Origin: Oryzicola mucosus
Lineage (GTDB): Bacteria; Pseudomonadota; Alphaproteobacteria; Rhizobiales; Rhizobiaceae
Direction: 5' to 3'
Assembly: GCF_014534685.1 (NCBI RefSeq)
Contig: NZ_JACVVX010000005.1
Location: 310,001-374,000, forward strand
DNA: 64,000 bases
How positions within the stretch are numbered: position 1 is the stretch's first letter; every line of letters begins with the position of its first letter. Made by a program: the position numbers and the translations under genes. Positions 26,390-36,659 of the stretch are shown piece by piece. The notes under the pieces were generated by a model. That model was not told where the DNA came from. It ran no database searches and worked only from the letters and a program-made list of their open reading frames with translations.

Positions 26390-29300
26390 TCAGGCCGCCT
26401 GCGCCAACTTGGCCAATTGCGTCATCACAACAGCGGCGCCCGCCAGGCGCTTATCCGGGTTTGGCCAGTCCCTCGCCAGCACCACGCTCTGGTCGGGCCT
26501 GATCTTGGCCAAGGACCCCTGCTCGGCGATGTAGCGCACCAGCCCCGCCGGGTTGGAGAACTCCTTGTTGCGGAACTGAACGACGATGCCCTTGGGCCCA
26601 GCATCGAGCTTTTCGACGTTGGATTTCCGACACAGCGCCTTGATGAAGACGATCTTGAGCAGATGCTTGACCTCTTCCGGCAGCGGCCCGAAACGGTCAA
26701 TGAGCTCAGCACCGAACGCGTCGATCTCTTCAGGGTTCTCCAGATCGCCCAGCCGGCGATAAAGCGCCAAGCGAAGCTGCAGATCGGGCACATAGCCCTC
26801 CGGTATCATCACCGCCGTGCCAACGCTGATCTGCGGCGACCATCCGGTATCGAGCGTATGCCCATCGTCCTTGATCTCGGCGACGGCCTCCTCCAGCATC
26901 TGCTGATAGAGTTCGAAACCGACCTCCTTGATGTGGCCGGACTGCTCCTCGCCCAAAAGATTGCCGGCACCGCGAATGTCGAGGTCGTGGCTGGCGAGTT
27001 GGAAACCCGCCCCCAGCGTGTCGAGGGACTGTAAAACCTTCAGCCTGCGATCGGCGGTGCTGGTCAGCGTCCGGTTCGCCGGCAGCGTGAACAGGGCATA
27101 GGCGCGCACTTTCGAGCGGCCGACACGGCCTCTGATCTGGTAGAGTTGAGCCAGGCCGAACATATCGGCGCGATGCACGATCAGTGTGTTCGCAGTCGGA
27201 ATGTCGAGACCCGATTCCACGATGGTTGTCGACAACAGCACGTCGTACTGTCCGTCATAGAAGGCGTTCATGATGTCGTCGAGTTCGCCTGCCGGCATCT
27301 GGCCATGCGCCATGCCGACCTTAAGCTCCGGAACGGTTTCCTTCAGGAAATCAGCGATTTCCGTCAAATCGCTGATGCGTGGCACGACGTAGAAGCTCTG
27401 CCCGCCGCGATAGCGTTCGCGCAGCAGGGTCTCGCGAATGACCAGCGGATCGAAAGGCGAGATGAAGCTGCGCACCGCCATACGGTCCACAGGCGGCGTG
27501 GCGATGAGCGATAGTTCGCGCACGCCTGTCAGCGCCAGTTGCAGTGTACGCGGGATTGGCGTCGCTGAGAGCGTCAGCACATGCACGTCGCTCTTCAGGT
27601 CCTTCAGGCGCTCCTTGTGCTTGACGCCGAAATGCTGCTCCTCGTCGATGATGAGCAGGCCGAGGTTTCTAAAGGAGATCGCCGAGCCGAGCAGCGCATG
27701 GGTGCCGACGACGATATCGACCGTGCCGTCGGCAAGCCCCTTCTTGGTCTCGGCCAGTTCCTTAGCTGTGACCAGACGCGAAGCCTGACGCACACGGATT
27801 GGCAGGCCGGCGAAGCGCTGGGAAAAAGTCTTGAAGTGCTGTCGCGACAGAAGCGTCGTGGGCACCACCACCGCCACCTGGAAGCCCTCCATGGCTGCAA
27901 GGAACGCGGCGCGCAATGCCACCTCCGTCTTGCCGAAACCAACGTCGCCGCAGATCAGTCGGTCCATCGGCTTGCCGGCAGCGAGATCCTCGGCCACCGC
28001 ATCGATGGCATTCTGCTGGTCGTCGGTTTCCTCATAGGGGAAGCGGGCAGCGAATTCGCCATAGAGGCCTTCCGGTGGCATCATGCGCGGCGCGGTGCGC
28101 ATATGCCGTTCGGCGGCGATCTTGATGAGCTGGCCCGCCATATCGAGCAGGCGGCGCTTGAGCTTCGCCTTGCGCGACTGCCATGCGCCGCCGCCGAGCC
28201 TATCGAGCGTGGCTTCGGCGGAATCCGAGCCGTAGCGGCTCAGTAGTTCGATGTTTTCGACCGGCAGGAACAGGCGCCCGTCGGCGGCATAGTGGATTTC
28301 GAGACAGTCATGCGGCGCACCGGCCGCCTCAATGGTCTTCAGTCCGACAAAGCGCCCGATGCCGTGGTCGGCATGGACGACGATGTCGCCCGCCGACAGA
28401 GACGAGGCTTCCGCGATGAAATCCGCCGCCTTCTTGCGACGCTTGGAACTGCGCACCAGCCGGTCGCCGAGAATGTCTTGCTCGGCGACAACGAGAAAGG
28501 CGTCGGTCTCAAAACCCTGTTCGAGCGGCAGTGCAACCAGACCCGCCTGCCCTGACTGCAGCTTTTCGACCTCGGTCAGGGAGGTAACAGTCTTAAGATT
28601 GCCAAGCCCGTGCTCTTCGAGAATCTGCGTCAGACGGTCGAGCGAGCCTTCCGTCCAGCCGGCAACCAGAACGCGGCGCTTGCCGATGCGCTGCTCGGCG
28701 ATGTGCTTGACCGCCACATCGAACACGTTGACGTTGGGGTCGGCGCGCTCCTCGGCAAAGCTCCGGCCGGCACGCGAGCCGGCATGCAGAACCTTGCGGC
28801 CGCCGGCATCCGGAGCATCGAAGGGGCTGAGCTCGACCGCCAGGCGGTCGGCCACGCCGGCGGCGATGTCGTCGGGCGACAGATAGAGCAGCGCCGGGGG
28901 CACTGGCTTGTAGGGAACGGCATCCCTGAGCCCGCTCTCGCCCTGCTTTTTACGGGCGTCATAATGATCGAGAATCAGCGTGTGCCGCTCATTGAACGAT
29001 TCGCGCGTCAAGTGGTCGAAAATGAACGGTGTGCCAGGGAGATAATCGAACAGCGTCTCAAGGCCATCATAGAAAAACGGCAGCCAGTGTTCCATGCCGG
29101 CGAAACGCCGGCCTTCACTGATCGCGGCGTACAAAGCGTCGTCGCGCGATGGCGCGCCGAAGGCGTCGATGTAGCTCCGGCGGAAACGGCTGATCGCATC
29201 CGGCGTCAGCTCGACCTCGCTCATGGTCTGCAACACCAGTTCCGGCCGGTTGCCGGTGGTGCGCTGGCTAGCGAGATCAAAGGCACGGATGGATTCAAGC

Positions 29301-29884
29301 GTGTCGCCGAAGAAGTCGAGCCGCAACGCATCGTCCGAGCCAGGGGCGAAGAGGTCGAGAATGCCACCGCGCACGGCGAATTCGCCGACGCTGCGCACCG
29401 TCGGCACGCGTTCGAAGCCCGACCGCTCCAAACGGGCAGTCAGCTTGTTCATGTCGACCTGGTTGCCCGGGCGCGCGCGGAACACTTGGGCCTGGACCAG
29501 ATCGGCGGGCGGCATGCGCTGCAGCAGCGCATTGGCGGTGGTCAGGACGATTGCGCGGTGCGGCTTGTCGCGCAACGCGGCAATCGCCGCCATGGCGTCG
29601 AGACGGCGCCCCGCTACTTCCGATCCCGGCGAAACGCGATCATAGGGCAGGCAGTCCCAGGCCGGCAGTTCAAGCACGGGGATTTGCGGAGCGGCGAAGG
29701 CAAGTGCATCCCGGATCGCAGGCAAGCGCTGCCCATCGCGCGCCACAAAGACCAGAGGCGCGTCGGGTGCGGCTTCCGCGGCAGCCTGCACCAGCGCAAA
29801 GGCCTCGAAGCCTTCCGCCACGCCGTCGACAATGAACTGGCCCGGCCGGCCTTTGGGCAGGCCTATCGTCTTGAGAAGCGTCAT
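26390..29884 (-). CDS. mfd: Transcription-repair coupling factor (1164 aa)
   Basis: Mfd removes RNA polymerase stalled at DNA lesions and recruits UvrA for nucleotide excision repair. N-terminal UvrB-like domains are followed by the RNA polymerase interaction region near residue 500 and an SF2 translocase with Walker A GDVGFGKT near residue 645 and DEEQ (IIDEEQHFGVKHKE) near residue 746. A TRCF C-terminal domain follows. The length is typical. It starts 7 bases after sdhE on the same strand, the usual rhizobial arrangement. Confidence 0.96.
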   Translation of the reverse strand: MTLLKTIGLPKGRPGQFIVDGVAEGFEAFALVQAAAEAAPDAPLVFVARDGQRLPAIRDALAFAAPQIPVLELPAWDCLPYDRVSPGSEVAGRRLDAMAAIAALRDKPHRAIVLTTANALLQRMPPADLVQAQVFRARPGNQVDMNKLTARLERSGFERVPTVRSVGEFAVRGGILDLFAPGSDDALRLDFFGDTLESIRAFDLASQRTTGNRPELVLQTMSEVELTPDAISRFRRSYIDAFGAPSRDDALYAAISEGRRFAGMEHWLPFFYDGLETLFDYLPGTPFIFDHLTRESFNERHTLILDHYDARKKQGESGLRDAVPYKPVPPALLYLSPDDIAAGVADRLAVELSPFDAPDAGGRKVLHAGSRAGRSFAEERADPNVNVFDVAVKHIAEQRIGKRRVLVAGWTEGSLDRLTQILEEHGLGNLKTVTSLTEVEKLQSGQAGLVALPLEQGFETDAFLVVAEQDILGDRLVRSSKRRKKAADFIAEASSLSAGDIVVHADHGIGRFVGLKTIEAAGAPHDCLEIHYAADGRLFLPVENIELLSRYGSDSAEATLDRLGGGAWQSRKAKLKRRLLDMAGQLIKIAAERHMRTAPRMMPPEGLYGEFAARFPYEETDDQQNAIDAVAEDLAAGKPMDRLICGDVGFGKTEVALRAAFLAAMEGFQVAVVVPTTLLSRQHFKTFSQRFAGLPIRVRQASRLVTAKELAETKKGLADGTVDIVVGTHALLGSAISFRNLGLLIIDEEQHFGVKHKERLKDLKSDVHVLTLSATPIPRTLQLALTGVRELSLIATPPVDRMAVRSFISPFDPLVIRETLLRERYRGGQSFYVVPRISDLTEIADFLKETVPELKVGMAHGQMPAGELDDIMNAFYDGQYDVLLSTTIVESGLDIPTANTLIVHRADMFGLAQLYQIRGRVGRSKVRAYALFTLPANRTLTSTADRRLKVLQSLDTLGAGFQLASHDLDIRGAGNLLGEEQSGHIKEVGFELYQQMLEEAVAEIKDDGHTLDTGWSPQISVGTAVMIPEGYVPDLQLRLALYRRLGDLENPEEIDAFGAELIDRFGPLPEEVKHLLKIVFIKALCRKSNVEKLDAGPKGIVVQFRNKEFSNPAGLVRYIAEQGSLAKIRPDQSVVLARDWPNPDKRLAGAAVVMTQLAKLAQAA

Positions 29885-29891
29885 CGTGTGG

Positions 29892-30182
29892 TTACTCGGT
29901 CAGGAAAACGGGACGGTAGTCCAGAATCCTGCGCATCAAGGGGGTCTCAAGGTGATCGGGAACGGGACGTTCTCCCGTCACCCATTTCAGGAAATCGGCG
30001 TCGTTTTCATGCAGAAGTATTTCAAACGCATCGAGTTCCTCATCGCTCAGTTTGTCGATCTCGGCGTCGGCGAATGTGCCCAACACCAGATCCATCTCGC
30101 GCATGCCGCGATGCCAGGCGCGGAACAGAAGCTTGCGCTGCCTCGAATCCAGCGTCTCCGTCGATCGCGTCGTACCGGTCAT
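29892..30182 (-). CDS. sdhE: Succinate dehydrogenase assembly factor SdhE (96 aa)
   Basis: This small cytoplasmic protein (DUF339/SDHAF2 family) promotes covalent attachment of FAD to the SdhA flavoprotein. The conserved motif is visible as RGMREMD near residue 25, followed by the DEELDAFEILL and PLMRRIL segments of the five-helix fold. The start at 30182 fits the family length; the frame is open to 30404 but without family similarity. It precedes mfd by 7 bases and is divergent from recG, with 185 bases between them for both promoters. Confidence 0.92.
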   Translation of the reverse strand: MTGTTRSTETLDSRQRKLLFRAWHRGMREMDLVLGTFADAEIDKLSDEELDAFEILLHENDADFLKWVTGERPVPDHLETPLMRRILDYRPVFLTE

Positions 30183-30367
30183 GATTGGCAATCCTTTGCA
30201 ACTGCGGCGCATATAGCGTGGATAGCGGGTCATGTCAGCCTTGTAACGTCCGGCTCGCGGGCTAAACATGCGTCCATGTGCTTGTCGTTGATCACCTGCC
30301 TCTGCCCTGCAAGAGACATCCCCCTCAAGGGGGGTAGAAGCGCTGCTCCGATTGGGTGGCAGCCTTA

Positions 30368-32476
30368 ATGCGCCCATCCCTGCTCGATCCGCTCTTTGCT
30401 CCAATCACCACGCTTCCCGGCGTCGGCGACAAGGTCGCCGCGCTGATCGAAAAAGTGGTCCCGGCCGACCTTTCGGCGCGGGCTGCAAGGGTTGGCGACT
30501 TGCTCTTCGTGCTGCCGCACAGTGTCATTGACCGGCGTAACCGGCCCGGCATCGCCTATGCCGCGGAAGGCGCCATCGTGACGCTGGAGGTACGCGTCGA
30601 TCGCCACCAGCCACCGCCGAGCGGCAACCGCTCCGTGCCTTACAGGGTGTTTGCCCATGACGACACTGGGGAGATCGGCCTGACCTTCTTCCGCGGACAT
30701 GCCGCTTATCTGGAAAAGGCCTTGCCGGAAGGCGAGCAGGTGATCGTGTCAGGCCGTATGGAATGGTTCAACGGCCGGCCATCCATGGTGCATCCCGATC
30801 ATATCGCCCTTGTGAGTGAGGCCGACAAGCTGCCACTGGTGGAGCCCGTCTATCCGCTGACGGCGGGGCTGGCACCGAAAGTGCTGCGCCGAACCATCGG
30901 ACACGCTGTGGAACGCTTGCCGAACCTGCTGGAATGGCTCGATCCCGACGTGATGCGCCGCCACAGTTTCCCAAGCTTTTCCGCCGCACTCAGGCGACTG
31001 CACGAACCAGCGGATCCGCTAGACGCGCTTCCCGACAGCGCCGCGTGGCGCAGGCTTGCCTATGACGAATTCCTCGCCGGGCAGGTGTCGCTCGCGCTGG
31101 TTCGGGCACGGGTGAGACGCGTTAATGGCGCGCCGCGCATCGGTACCGGCAAATTGACCACGCCGTTGCGGGCCGCCCTTCCCTACAGTCTGACCAGGAG
31201 CCAGGAAACGGCGCTGGCCGAGATCGGCGCCGATCTCGAAAAGCCCGACCGGATGCTGCGCCTGCTGCAGGGCGATGTCGGTTCCGGCAAGACGGTGGTG
31301 GCGCTGATGGCCATGGCGCAAGCCGTCGAGGCCGGGGGGCAGGCAGCGCTGATGGCGCCGACGGAAATTCTCGCCCGCCAGCATCTGGCCACCATCGCCC
31401 CGCTGGCTGAAAAGGTGGGCATGCGCGTCGCGGTGCTGACCGGTCGCGAAAAGGGCCGAGAGCGCACCGCCATACTCGACGGACTAGCCAATGGCTCGAT
31501 CGACATCGTCATCGGCACCCATGCACTGTTCCAGGACGCGGTGGAGTTTCACAATCTCGCACTCGCCGTCATCGACGAGCAGCACCGCTTCGGCGTGCAT
31601 CAGCGACTGGCCATGACCGCCAAGGGCGATGCGCCTGATATGCTGGTGATGACGGCCACGCCGATCCCGCGCACGCTGGTGTTGACGGCCTTCGGCGACA
31701 TGGAAGTCTCACGCCTGACCGAAAAGCCCGCCGGACGACAGCCGATCCGTACGGTGACGCTGCCGCTGGAACGGCTGGACGAGATGGTCGCACGTATGCG
31801 GGACGCGGTGTCGGAGGGTAAGAAAGTCTATTGGATCTGCCCGCTGGTCGAGGAGTCGGAAGAGATCAAGCTGATGTCGGCCGAGGATCGCTTCGCCTCG
31901 CTCAAGGCCGTTTTCGGCGACCGCATCGGGCTGGTCCACGGCCGCATGAAGGGCGCGGACAAGGACGAGGCCATGCGGGCCTTCAAGGAGGGCGAAACCC
32001 GCATCCTGATCGCCACCACGGTCATAGAGGTCGGCGTCGACGTTCCAGACGCCACCATCATCGTCATCGAGCATGCCGAGCGTTTCGGTCTTGCTCAATT
32101 GCACCAGTTGCGCGGGCGGGTCGGGCGCGGTTCGAAACCGTCATCCTGCGTGCTGCTCTACAAGGATCCGCTGGGTGAAACCGCCAAGCGTAGGCTTTCA
32201 GTGATGCGCGAGACCGAGGACGGTTTTCTGATTGCCGAGGAGGACCTGAAGCTGCGCGGCGAAGGCGAACTGCTTGGCACGCGCCAGTCCGGCACGCCCG
32301 GCTTCCAGGTGGCGCGGATCGAGGTCCATGCCGATCTGCTGGAGACCGCAAGAGACGATGCCCGGCTCCTGCTGACGCGCGACCCGGACCTGATGTCCGA
32401 GCGCGGCAAGGCGGTGCAGATACTGCTCTATCTGTTCAGTCGCGACGAGGCTGTCAGGCTTTTGCGGGCGGGTTAG
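30368..32476 (+). CDS. recG: ATP-dependent DNA helicase RecG (702 aa)
   Basis: RecG remodels stalled replication forks and Holliday junctions. An N-terminal wedge domain (residues about 1-200) precedes the SF2 helicase with Walker A GDVGSGKT near residue 301 and the DEQH box (VIDEQHRFGVHQR) near residue 402. Motif VI-like QLRGRVGRG lies later. The ATG at 30368 was chosen; a GTG at 30356 is in frame but adds little. It ends with a 4-base overlap with the convergent DUF502 gene. Confidence 0.95.
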   Translation: MRPSLLDPLFAPITTLPGVGDKVAALIEKVVPADLSARAARVGDLLFVLPHSVIDRRNRPGIAYAAEGAIVTLEVRVDRHQPPPSGNRSVPYRVFAHDDTGEIGLTFFRGHAAYLEKALPEGEQVIVSGRMEWFNGRPSMVHPDHIALVSEADKLPLVEPVYPLTAGLAPKVLRRTIGHAVERLPNLLEWLDPDVMRRHSFPSFSAALRRLHEPADPLDALPDSAAWRRLAYDEFLAGQVSLALVRARVRRVNGAPRIGTGKLTTPLRAALPYSLTRSQETALAEIGADLEKPDRMLRLLQGDVGSGKTVVALMAMAQAVEAGGQAALMAPTEILARQHLATIAPLAEKVGMRVAVLTGREKGRERTAILDGLANGSIDIVIGTHALFQDAVEFHNLALAVIDEQHRFGVHQRLAMTAKGDAPDMLVMTATPIPRTLVLTAFGDMEVSRLTEKPAGRQPIRTVTLPLERLDEMVARMRDAVSEGKKVYWICPLVEESEEIKLMSAEDRFASLKAVFGDRIGLVHGRMKGADKDEAMRAFKEGETRILIATTVIEVGVDVPDATIIVIEHAERFGLAQLHQLRGRVGRGSKPSSCVLLYKDPLGETAKRRLSVMRETEDGFLIAEEDLKLRGEGELLGTRQSGTPGFQVARIEVHADLLETARDDARLLLTRDPDLMSERGKAVQILLYLFSRDEAVRLLRAG

Positions 32477-33150
32477 CCCGGCTTTCCCGCTGACTTTCGT
32501 TTGGCGAGGGCCTCGTCGGCCAATCGCTTCGTCTCTTTATGATATTCCGGCGCAACCAGGCCGGCTGAGATCAGCATTTTCGCCGCATCCTCCACGCTCA
32601 TGTCGAGCGGGATAACGTCATCCTCCGACACATAGAGCAGATAGCCCGTCGTCACATTCGGCGAGATCGGCCGAAATACGGCGATGGTCTTGCCGTGACG
32701 CGGCTCAAGTGCATCGTTGATTTCGGTTTCCTGCTGCTTGGCGATGAAAACGATGGACCATGCGCCACGCCGCGGATACTCGAACAGAGCGACCTGATTG
32801 AACAGATCCGAGCGGTTGGCGAGCACGGTCTCGAAAATCTGCTTCAGACCGCGATAGATGTTGCGCACCAGCGGCATGCGATTGAGCAATCTCTCGCCAA
32901 ACCCAAGCACCGAGCGGCCAATGAAATTGGCTGTCAGAAAACCGATCAGGGTGATGCCCAGAAGGGCGACGACCAATCCGAAGCCCGGCACGGCGAATGG
33001 CAGGTAGTTGTCTGGATTATAGGCGCCGGGAATGTAGGGCTTCACCCACGAATCGACCCAGAGGACGATGCTCCAGACCAGATAAGCCGTGATCGCCACT
33101 GGAGCACAGACGACCACGCCGGTGAGGAAATAATTGCTGAGGCGCGTCAT
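32473..33150 (-). CDS. DUF502 family membrane protein (225 aa)
   Basis: The family has two or three N-terminal membrane segments (residues about 8-30 and 50-80), then a soluble domain with GLKQIFETVLAN and a GYLLYVSEDDVIPLDMSVEDA segment. The biochemical function is unknown. In rhizobia it is commonly found next to recG and glmS, as here. The final residues are lysine-rich. It overlaps the recG stop by 4 bases. Confidence 0.85.
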   Translation of the reverse strand: MTRLSNYFLTGVVVCAPVAITAYLVWSIVLWVDSWVKPYIPGAYNPDNYLPFAVPGFGLVVALLGITLIGFLTANFIGRSVLGFGERLLNRMPLVRNIYRGLKQIFETVLANRSDLFNQVALFEYPRRGAWSIVFIAKQQETEINDALEPRHGKTIAVFRPISPNVTTGYLLYVSEDDVIPLDMSVEDAAKMLISAGLVAPEYHKETKRLADEALAKRKSAGKPG

Positions 33151-33244
33151 GGCTTGCGGTGCCGTCTGTCCGATTTGTGCAACGCAACAATTCTACCGCA
33201 GAACCAGAGTCCGCGATATGGATTTCTTTGCGCTGCACGGAGAC

Positions 33245-35068
33245 CTATTCGACGGTAACCGATTTTGCCAAATTGCGCGGCTGGTCGACGTCTGTTCCCA
33301 TGAAAACGGCGGTGAAATAGGCCAGCATCTGGATCGGCAGCGCATAGATGATGGGCGAGATGATCTCCGGCACGTCGGGGAGCACGATGGTCTCCATGGT
33401 CTCGACAGTGGCGTGGGCGGCGCCGCGCTGGTCGGTGATGAGAATAATCTTTCCACCCCGCGCCGCCACTTCCTGCATGTTGGAGACGGTCTTTTCGAAG
33501 ATGCGGTCATGTGGCGCAATCACGATCACAGGCATGTTCTCGTCGATCAGCGCGATCGGCCCGTGCTTCAGTTCGCCGGCCGCGTAGCCTTCGGCGTGGA
33601 TATAGGAGATTTCCTTGAGTTTGAGCGCGCCTTCCATGGCCAGCGGGAAATTGGTGTCACGGCCGAGATAGAGCACATGCTTGTAGCGCGACAGTTCGCG
33701 TGCCAGCTTTTCGATCTGGTCCTCAAGCTTGAGAACCTGATTGGCGAAACGTGGCGCTTCCGAGAGTTCACGCACCAGCGTCTTTTCCTGCTCCAGCGAA
33801 ATCGTGCCGCGCGCAGCACCCGCCCTCACCGCAAGAGTCGCCAGCACGGAGAGCTGACAGGTGAACGCCTTGGTCGAGGCCACGCCGATTTCAGGTCCTG
33901 CGAGCGTCGGCAGCACCACGTCCGACTCGCGCGCCATCGTCGACTCGCGGACATTGACGATGGCGCCGATCTTCATCCCGGCCTTGCGGCAATAGCGCAG
34001 CGAGGCCAGCGTATCGGCGGTCTCGCCGGACTGCGAAATGAAGAAGGCGGCGTCCTTGTTTGACAGCGGCATCTCGCGATAGCGGAACTCCGAGGCGACA
34101 TCGATGTCGACCGGCAGCCGTGCATAACGCTCGAACCAGTATTTGCCGATTAGCCCGGCAAGGTATGCGGTGCCGCAAGCGGAAATCGCCAACCGGTCGA
34201 TCTTGGCGAAGTCGAACGGCAGGTCGAGCGGTTTGGAGACGCCACCGACGAAATCCACGTAGTGCGCCAGCGTATGCGAAATCATCTCTGGCTGTTCATG
34301 GATTTCCTTCTCCATGAAATGGCGGCGATTGCCCTTGTCGACCATGAACGAAGTGCTGAGCGACTGCTGCCGCCGACGTTCCACCCTGTTTCCGGCCATG
34401 TCGAAGATGGACACTTCGTTGCGGCGCACGACGGCCCAGTCGCCGTCTTCCAGATAGGTGATGGAATTGGTGAATGGCGCCAGCGCGATGGCGTCGGAAC
34501 CTAGGAACATCTCGCCCTCGCCATGGCCGACAGCCAGCGGCGGGCCGTTGCGCGCGCCAACGATGAGGTCTTCGTCCCCGTCGAACATGATGGCGAGCGC
34601 AAACGCTCCTTCCAGCCGCGCGAGCGCCTTGTGAGCAGCCTCCACGGGCGACAGGCCCTTGGCGAGTTCCCGCGCCACCAGATGGGCAACCACTTCCGTA
34701 TCGGTCTGCGAGGTGAAGCTGTAGCCGTCCTGTTTCAACTCATCGCGCAGTTCGGCGAAATTCTCGATGATGCCGTTGTGGACGACGGCGACGCCGGTGG
34801 AAAAATGCGGATGCGCGTTGGTTTCGTTGGGAACGCCATGCGTTGCCCAACGGGTGTGGCCTATGCCGATGGAACCGCCCAGCGGTTCGGCCTGCAGCCT
34901 GCGCTCGAGATTGATCAGCTTGCCTTCCGCGCGACGGCGCCCCAAAGCACCGGATGCGATAGTGGCGACACCAGCGGAATCATAACCGCGATATTCCAGC
35001 CGCTTGAGGGCATCTACGATGAGCGGTGCAACATCGGCGTTGCCCACGATTGCCACGATACCGCACAT
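33245..35068 (-). CDS. glmS: Glucosamine-6-phosphate synthase, isomerizing (607 aa)
   Basis: GlmS makes glucosamine-6-phosphate from fructose-6-phosphate and glutamine, the first step to UDP-GlcNAc for peptidoglycan and lipid A. The catalytic N-terminal Cys after Met removal is present (MCGIVAIVG), with the glutaminase domain over residues about 1-220 and two SIS sugar-isomerase domains after it (SACGTAYLAG, SQSGETADT). Length is normal. The glmU gene lies 142 bases upstream on the same strand, placing two steps of the same pathway together. Confidence 0.96.
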   Translation of the reverse strand: MCGIVAIVGNADVAPLIVDALKRLEYRGYDSAGVATIASGALGRRRAEGKLINLERRLQAEPLGGSIGIGHTRWATHGVPNETNAHPHFSTGVAVVHNGIIENFAELRDELKQDGYSFTSQTDTEVVAHLVARELAKGLSPVEAAHKALARLEGAFALAIMFDGDEDLIVGARNGPPLAVGHGEGEMFLGSDAIALAPFTNSITYLEDGDWAVVRRNEVSIFDMAGNRVERRRQQSLSTSFMVDKGNRRHFMEKEIHEQPEMISHTLAHYVDFVGGVSKPLDLPFDFAKIDRLAISACGTAYLAGLIGKYWFERYARLPVDIDVASEFRYREMPLSNKDAAFFISQSGETADTLASLRYCRKAGMKIGAIVNVRESTMARESDVVLPTLAGPEIGVASTKAFTCQLSVLATLAVRAGAARGTISLEQEKTLVRELSEAPRFANQVLKLEDQIEKLARELSRYKHVLYLGRDTNFPLAMEGALKLKEISYIHAEGYAAGELKHGPIALIDENMPVIVIAPHDRIFEKTVSNMQEVAARGGKIILITDQRGAAHATVETMETIVLPDVPEIISPIIYALPIQMLAYFTAVFMGTDVDQPRNLAKSVTVE

Positions 35069-35210
35069 GTCCTGCCCCCAATCAGTTCAAGCTGCCGACG
35101 CCTGCATTTGGCAAGGCCAATGCAGAGCCGAAATCATATTGCATGTCGCTTCGTGTCGCCACGAGGCCGTTCAGTCGCCGCATCCATGACAGGATGCGAT
35201 TGAAATCCAG

Positions 35211-36578
35211 TTACTTCGCAGCCGCTTTTTTCGCGGCAGCCGCGTCCGCGAGGCGTTCACGAAGCTCCCGACCCTTGCCCGGTATGGTTTTCTGCCGTGC
35301 CCGGCCGAAGGCCAGCGCATCGGCCGGCACACTTTCGGTGATCACGCTGCCCGACGCTACATAGCCTCCATCGCCAATCGAGACGGGTGCGACGAGCGAG
35401 GAATTCGAGCCCACGAACGCGCCGGCGCCGATGTCGGTATGGAATTTCGAGAAACCGTCATAGTTGCAGGTAATGGTGCCGGCGCCGATATTGGCCTCCG
35501 CGCCGACGCGGGCATCGCCGATATAGGTGAGGTGATTGACCTTGGCGCCCTTCTCTATGGTGGCGTTCTTGACCTCGCAGAAATTGCCGACCTTGGCTTT
35601 TTCATGCAGATCGGCGCCCGGCCTCAGCCGTGCGAACGGGCCGATCTGGCTGTTCGCAGCCACCTTAGCCCCCTCGATGTGGCTGAAGGCATGGATCACG
35701 ACGTCGGACGCCACCGTCACGCCCGGGCCAAACCACACATTGGGCTCGACCACGGTATCCGCGCCGATCTCCGTGTCGTGTGAGAAATAGACCGTATCCG
35801 GTGCAATCAGCGTTACGCCTGCAAGCATCGCCTCGCGACGGCGGCGTTTCTGCCAGATGCCTTCGGCGTTCGCCAACTCCGCGCGGTTGTTGATGCCCAG
35901 CAGGCTTTCGAATGGCGCTTCGATGGCCGCCACGTCGAGACCCTCCTGTGCCGCTATCTCGACAATGTCGGTAAGGTAGTATTCAGCCTTGGCATTGGCG
36001 TTGCCAACCTTGTCGAGCAGCGCCAACGCATGCTGTCCGGCGATTGCCATCAGACCGCCATTACAGAATGTGATCTTGCGCTCTTCGTCGGTACTGTCCT
36101 TTTCCTCACGAATGGCCGCGAGTTTGCCGCCCTCTTCAATCAGGCGACCATAGCCAGTCGGCGCATCCGTGCGAAAACCGATGACGACGACAGCGGCACC
36201 GTGTGCGAGCCTTTCGCGCGCGGCCTGCAGCGGCTCGGGCGTGATCAACGGTGTGTCGCCGAACATCACCAGCACATCGTCATAGCCGCGCGCGATAGCC
36301 TCTCGCGCAGCCAGAACAGCATGTGCCGTTCCCAGCCGTTCCACCTGCTCGAAGGTGCTTGCGGATGAAGCCAAGCCGGCCACCGCCTTGCGCACCTGCT
36401 CTCCACCATGGCCGACGACCACAGCGACGTCGCCCGCGCCCGCCTGGCGCGTCGCCTTGATGACATGGGCTACCATCGGTAGGCCGGCAACCGGATGCAG
36501 CACCTTGGGCAGCGCGCTCTTCATGCGCGTCCCTTCGCCGGCGGCAAGGATGATCGACAGGCAGGTTCTCGGGCTCAT
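35211..36578 (-). CDS. glmU: Bifunctional UDP-GlcNAc pyrophosphorylase / GlcN-1-P acetyltransferase (455 aa)
   Basis: GlmU performs the last two steps to UDP-GlcNAc. The N-terminal pyrophosphorylase has the nucleotide loop [15 protein letters not shown] near residue 12. The C-terminal half is a left-handed beta-helix of hexapeptide repeats from about residue 255, including the acetyltransferase segment GEAN-type motif seen here as [18 protein letters not shown]. It ends with a short alanine/lysine-rich tail. The length matches the family. Confidence 0.96.
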   Translation of the reverse strand: MSPRTCLSIILAAGEGTRMKSALPKVLHPVAGLPMVAHVIKATRQAGAGDVAVVVGHGGEQVRKAVAGLASSASTFEQVERLGTAHAVLAAREAIARGYDDVLVMFGDTPLITPEPLQAARERLAHGAAVVVIGFRTDAPTGYGRLIEEGGKLAAIREEKDSTDEERKITFCNGGLMAIAGQHALALLDKVGNANAKAEYYLTDIVEIAAQEGLDVAAIEAPFESLLGINNRAELANAEGIWQKRRRREAMLAGVTLIAPDTVYFSHDTEIGADTVVEPNVWFGPGVTVASDVVIHAFSHIEGAKVAANSQIGPFARLRPGADLHEKAKVGNFCEVKNATIEKGAKVNHLTYIGDARVGAEANIGAGTITCNYDGFSKFHTDIGAGAFVGSNSSLVAPVSIGDGGYVASGSVITESVPADALAFGRARQKTIPGKGRELRERLADAAAAKKAAAK

Positions 36579-36659
36579 TGCGTCTTCCGGATTCGATGAC
36601 GGGAAAGGCGGATTCGCGCCTTTCTAGCACCGCAGGCGCGCGGCTCCAATGGAGGCGCC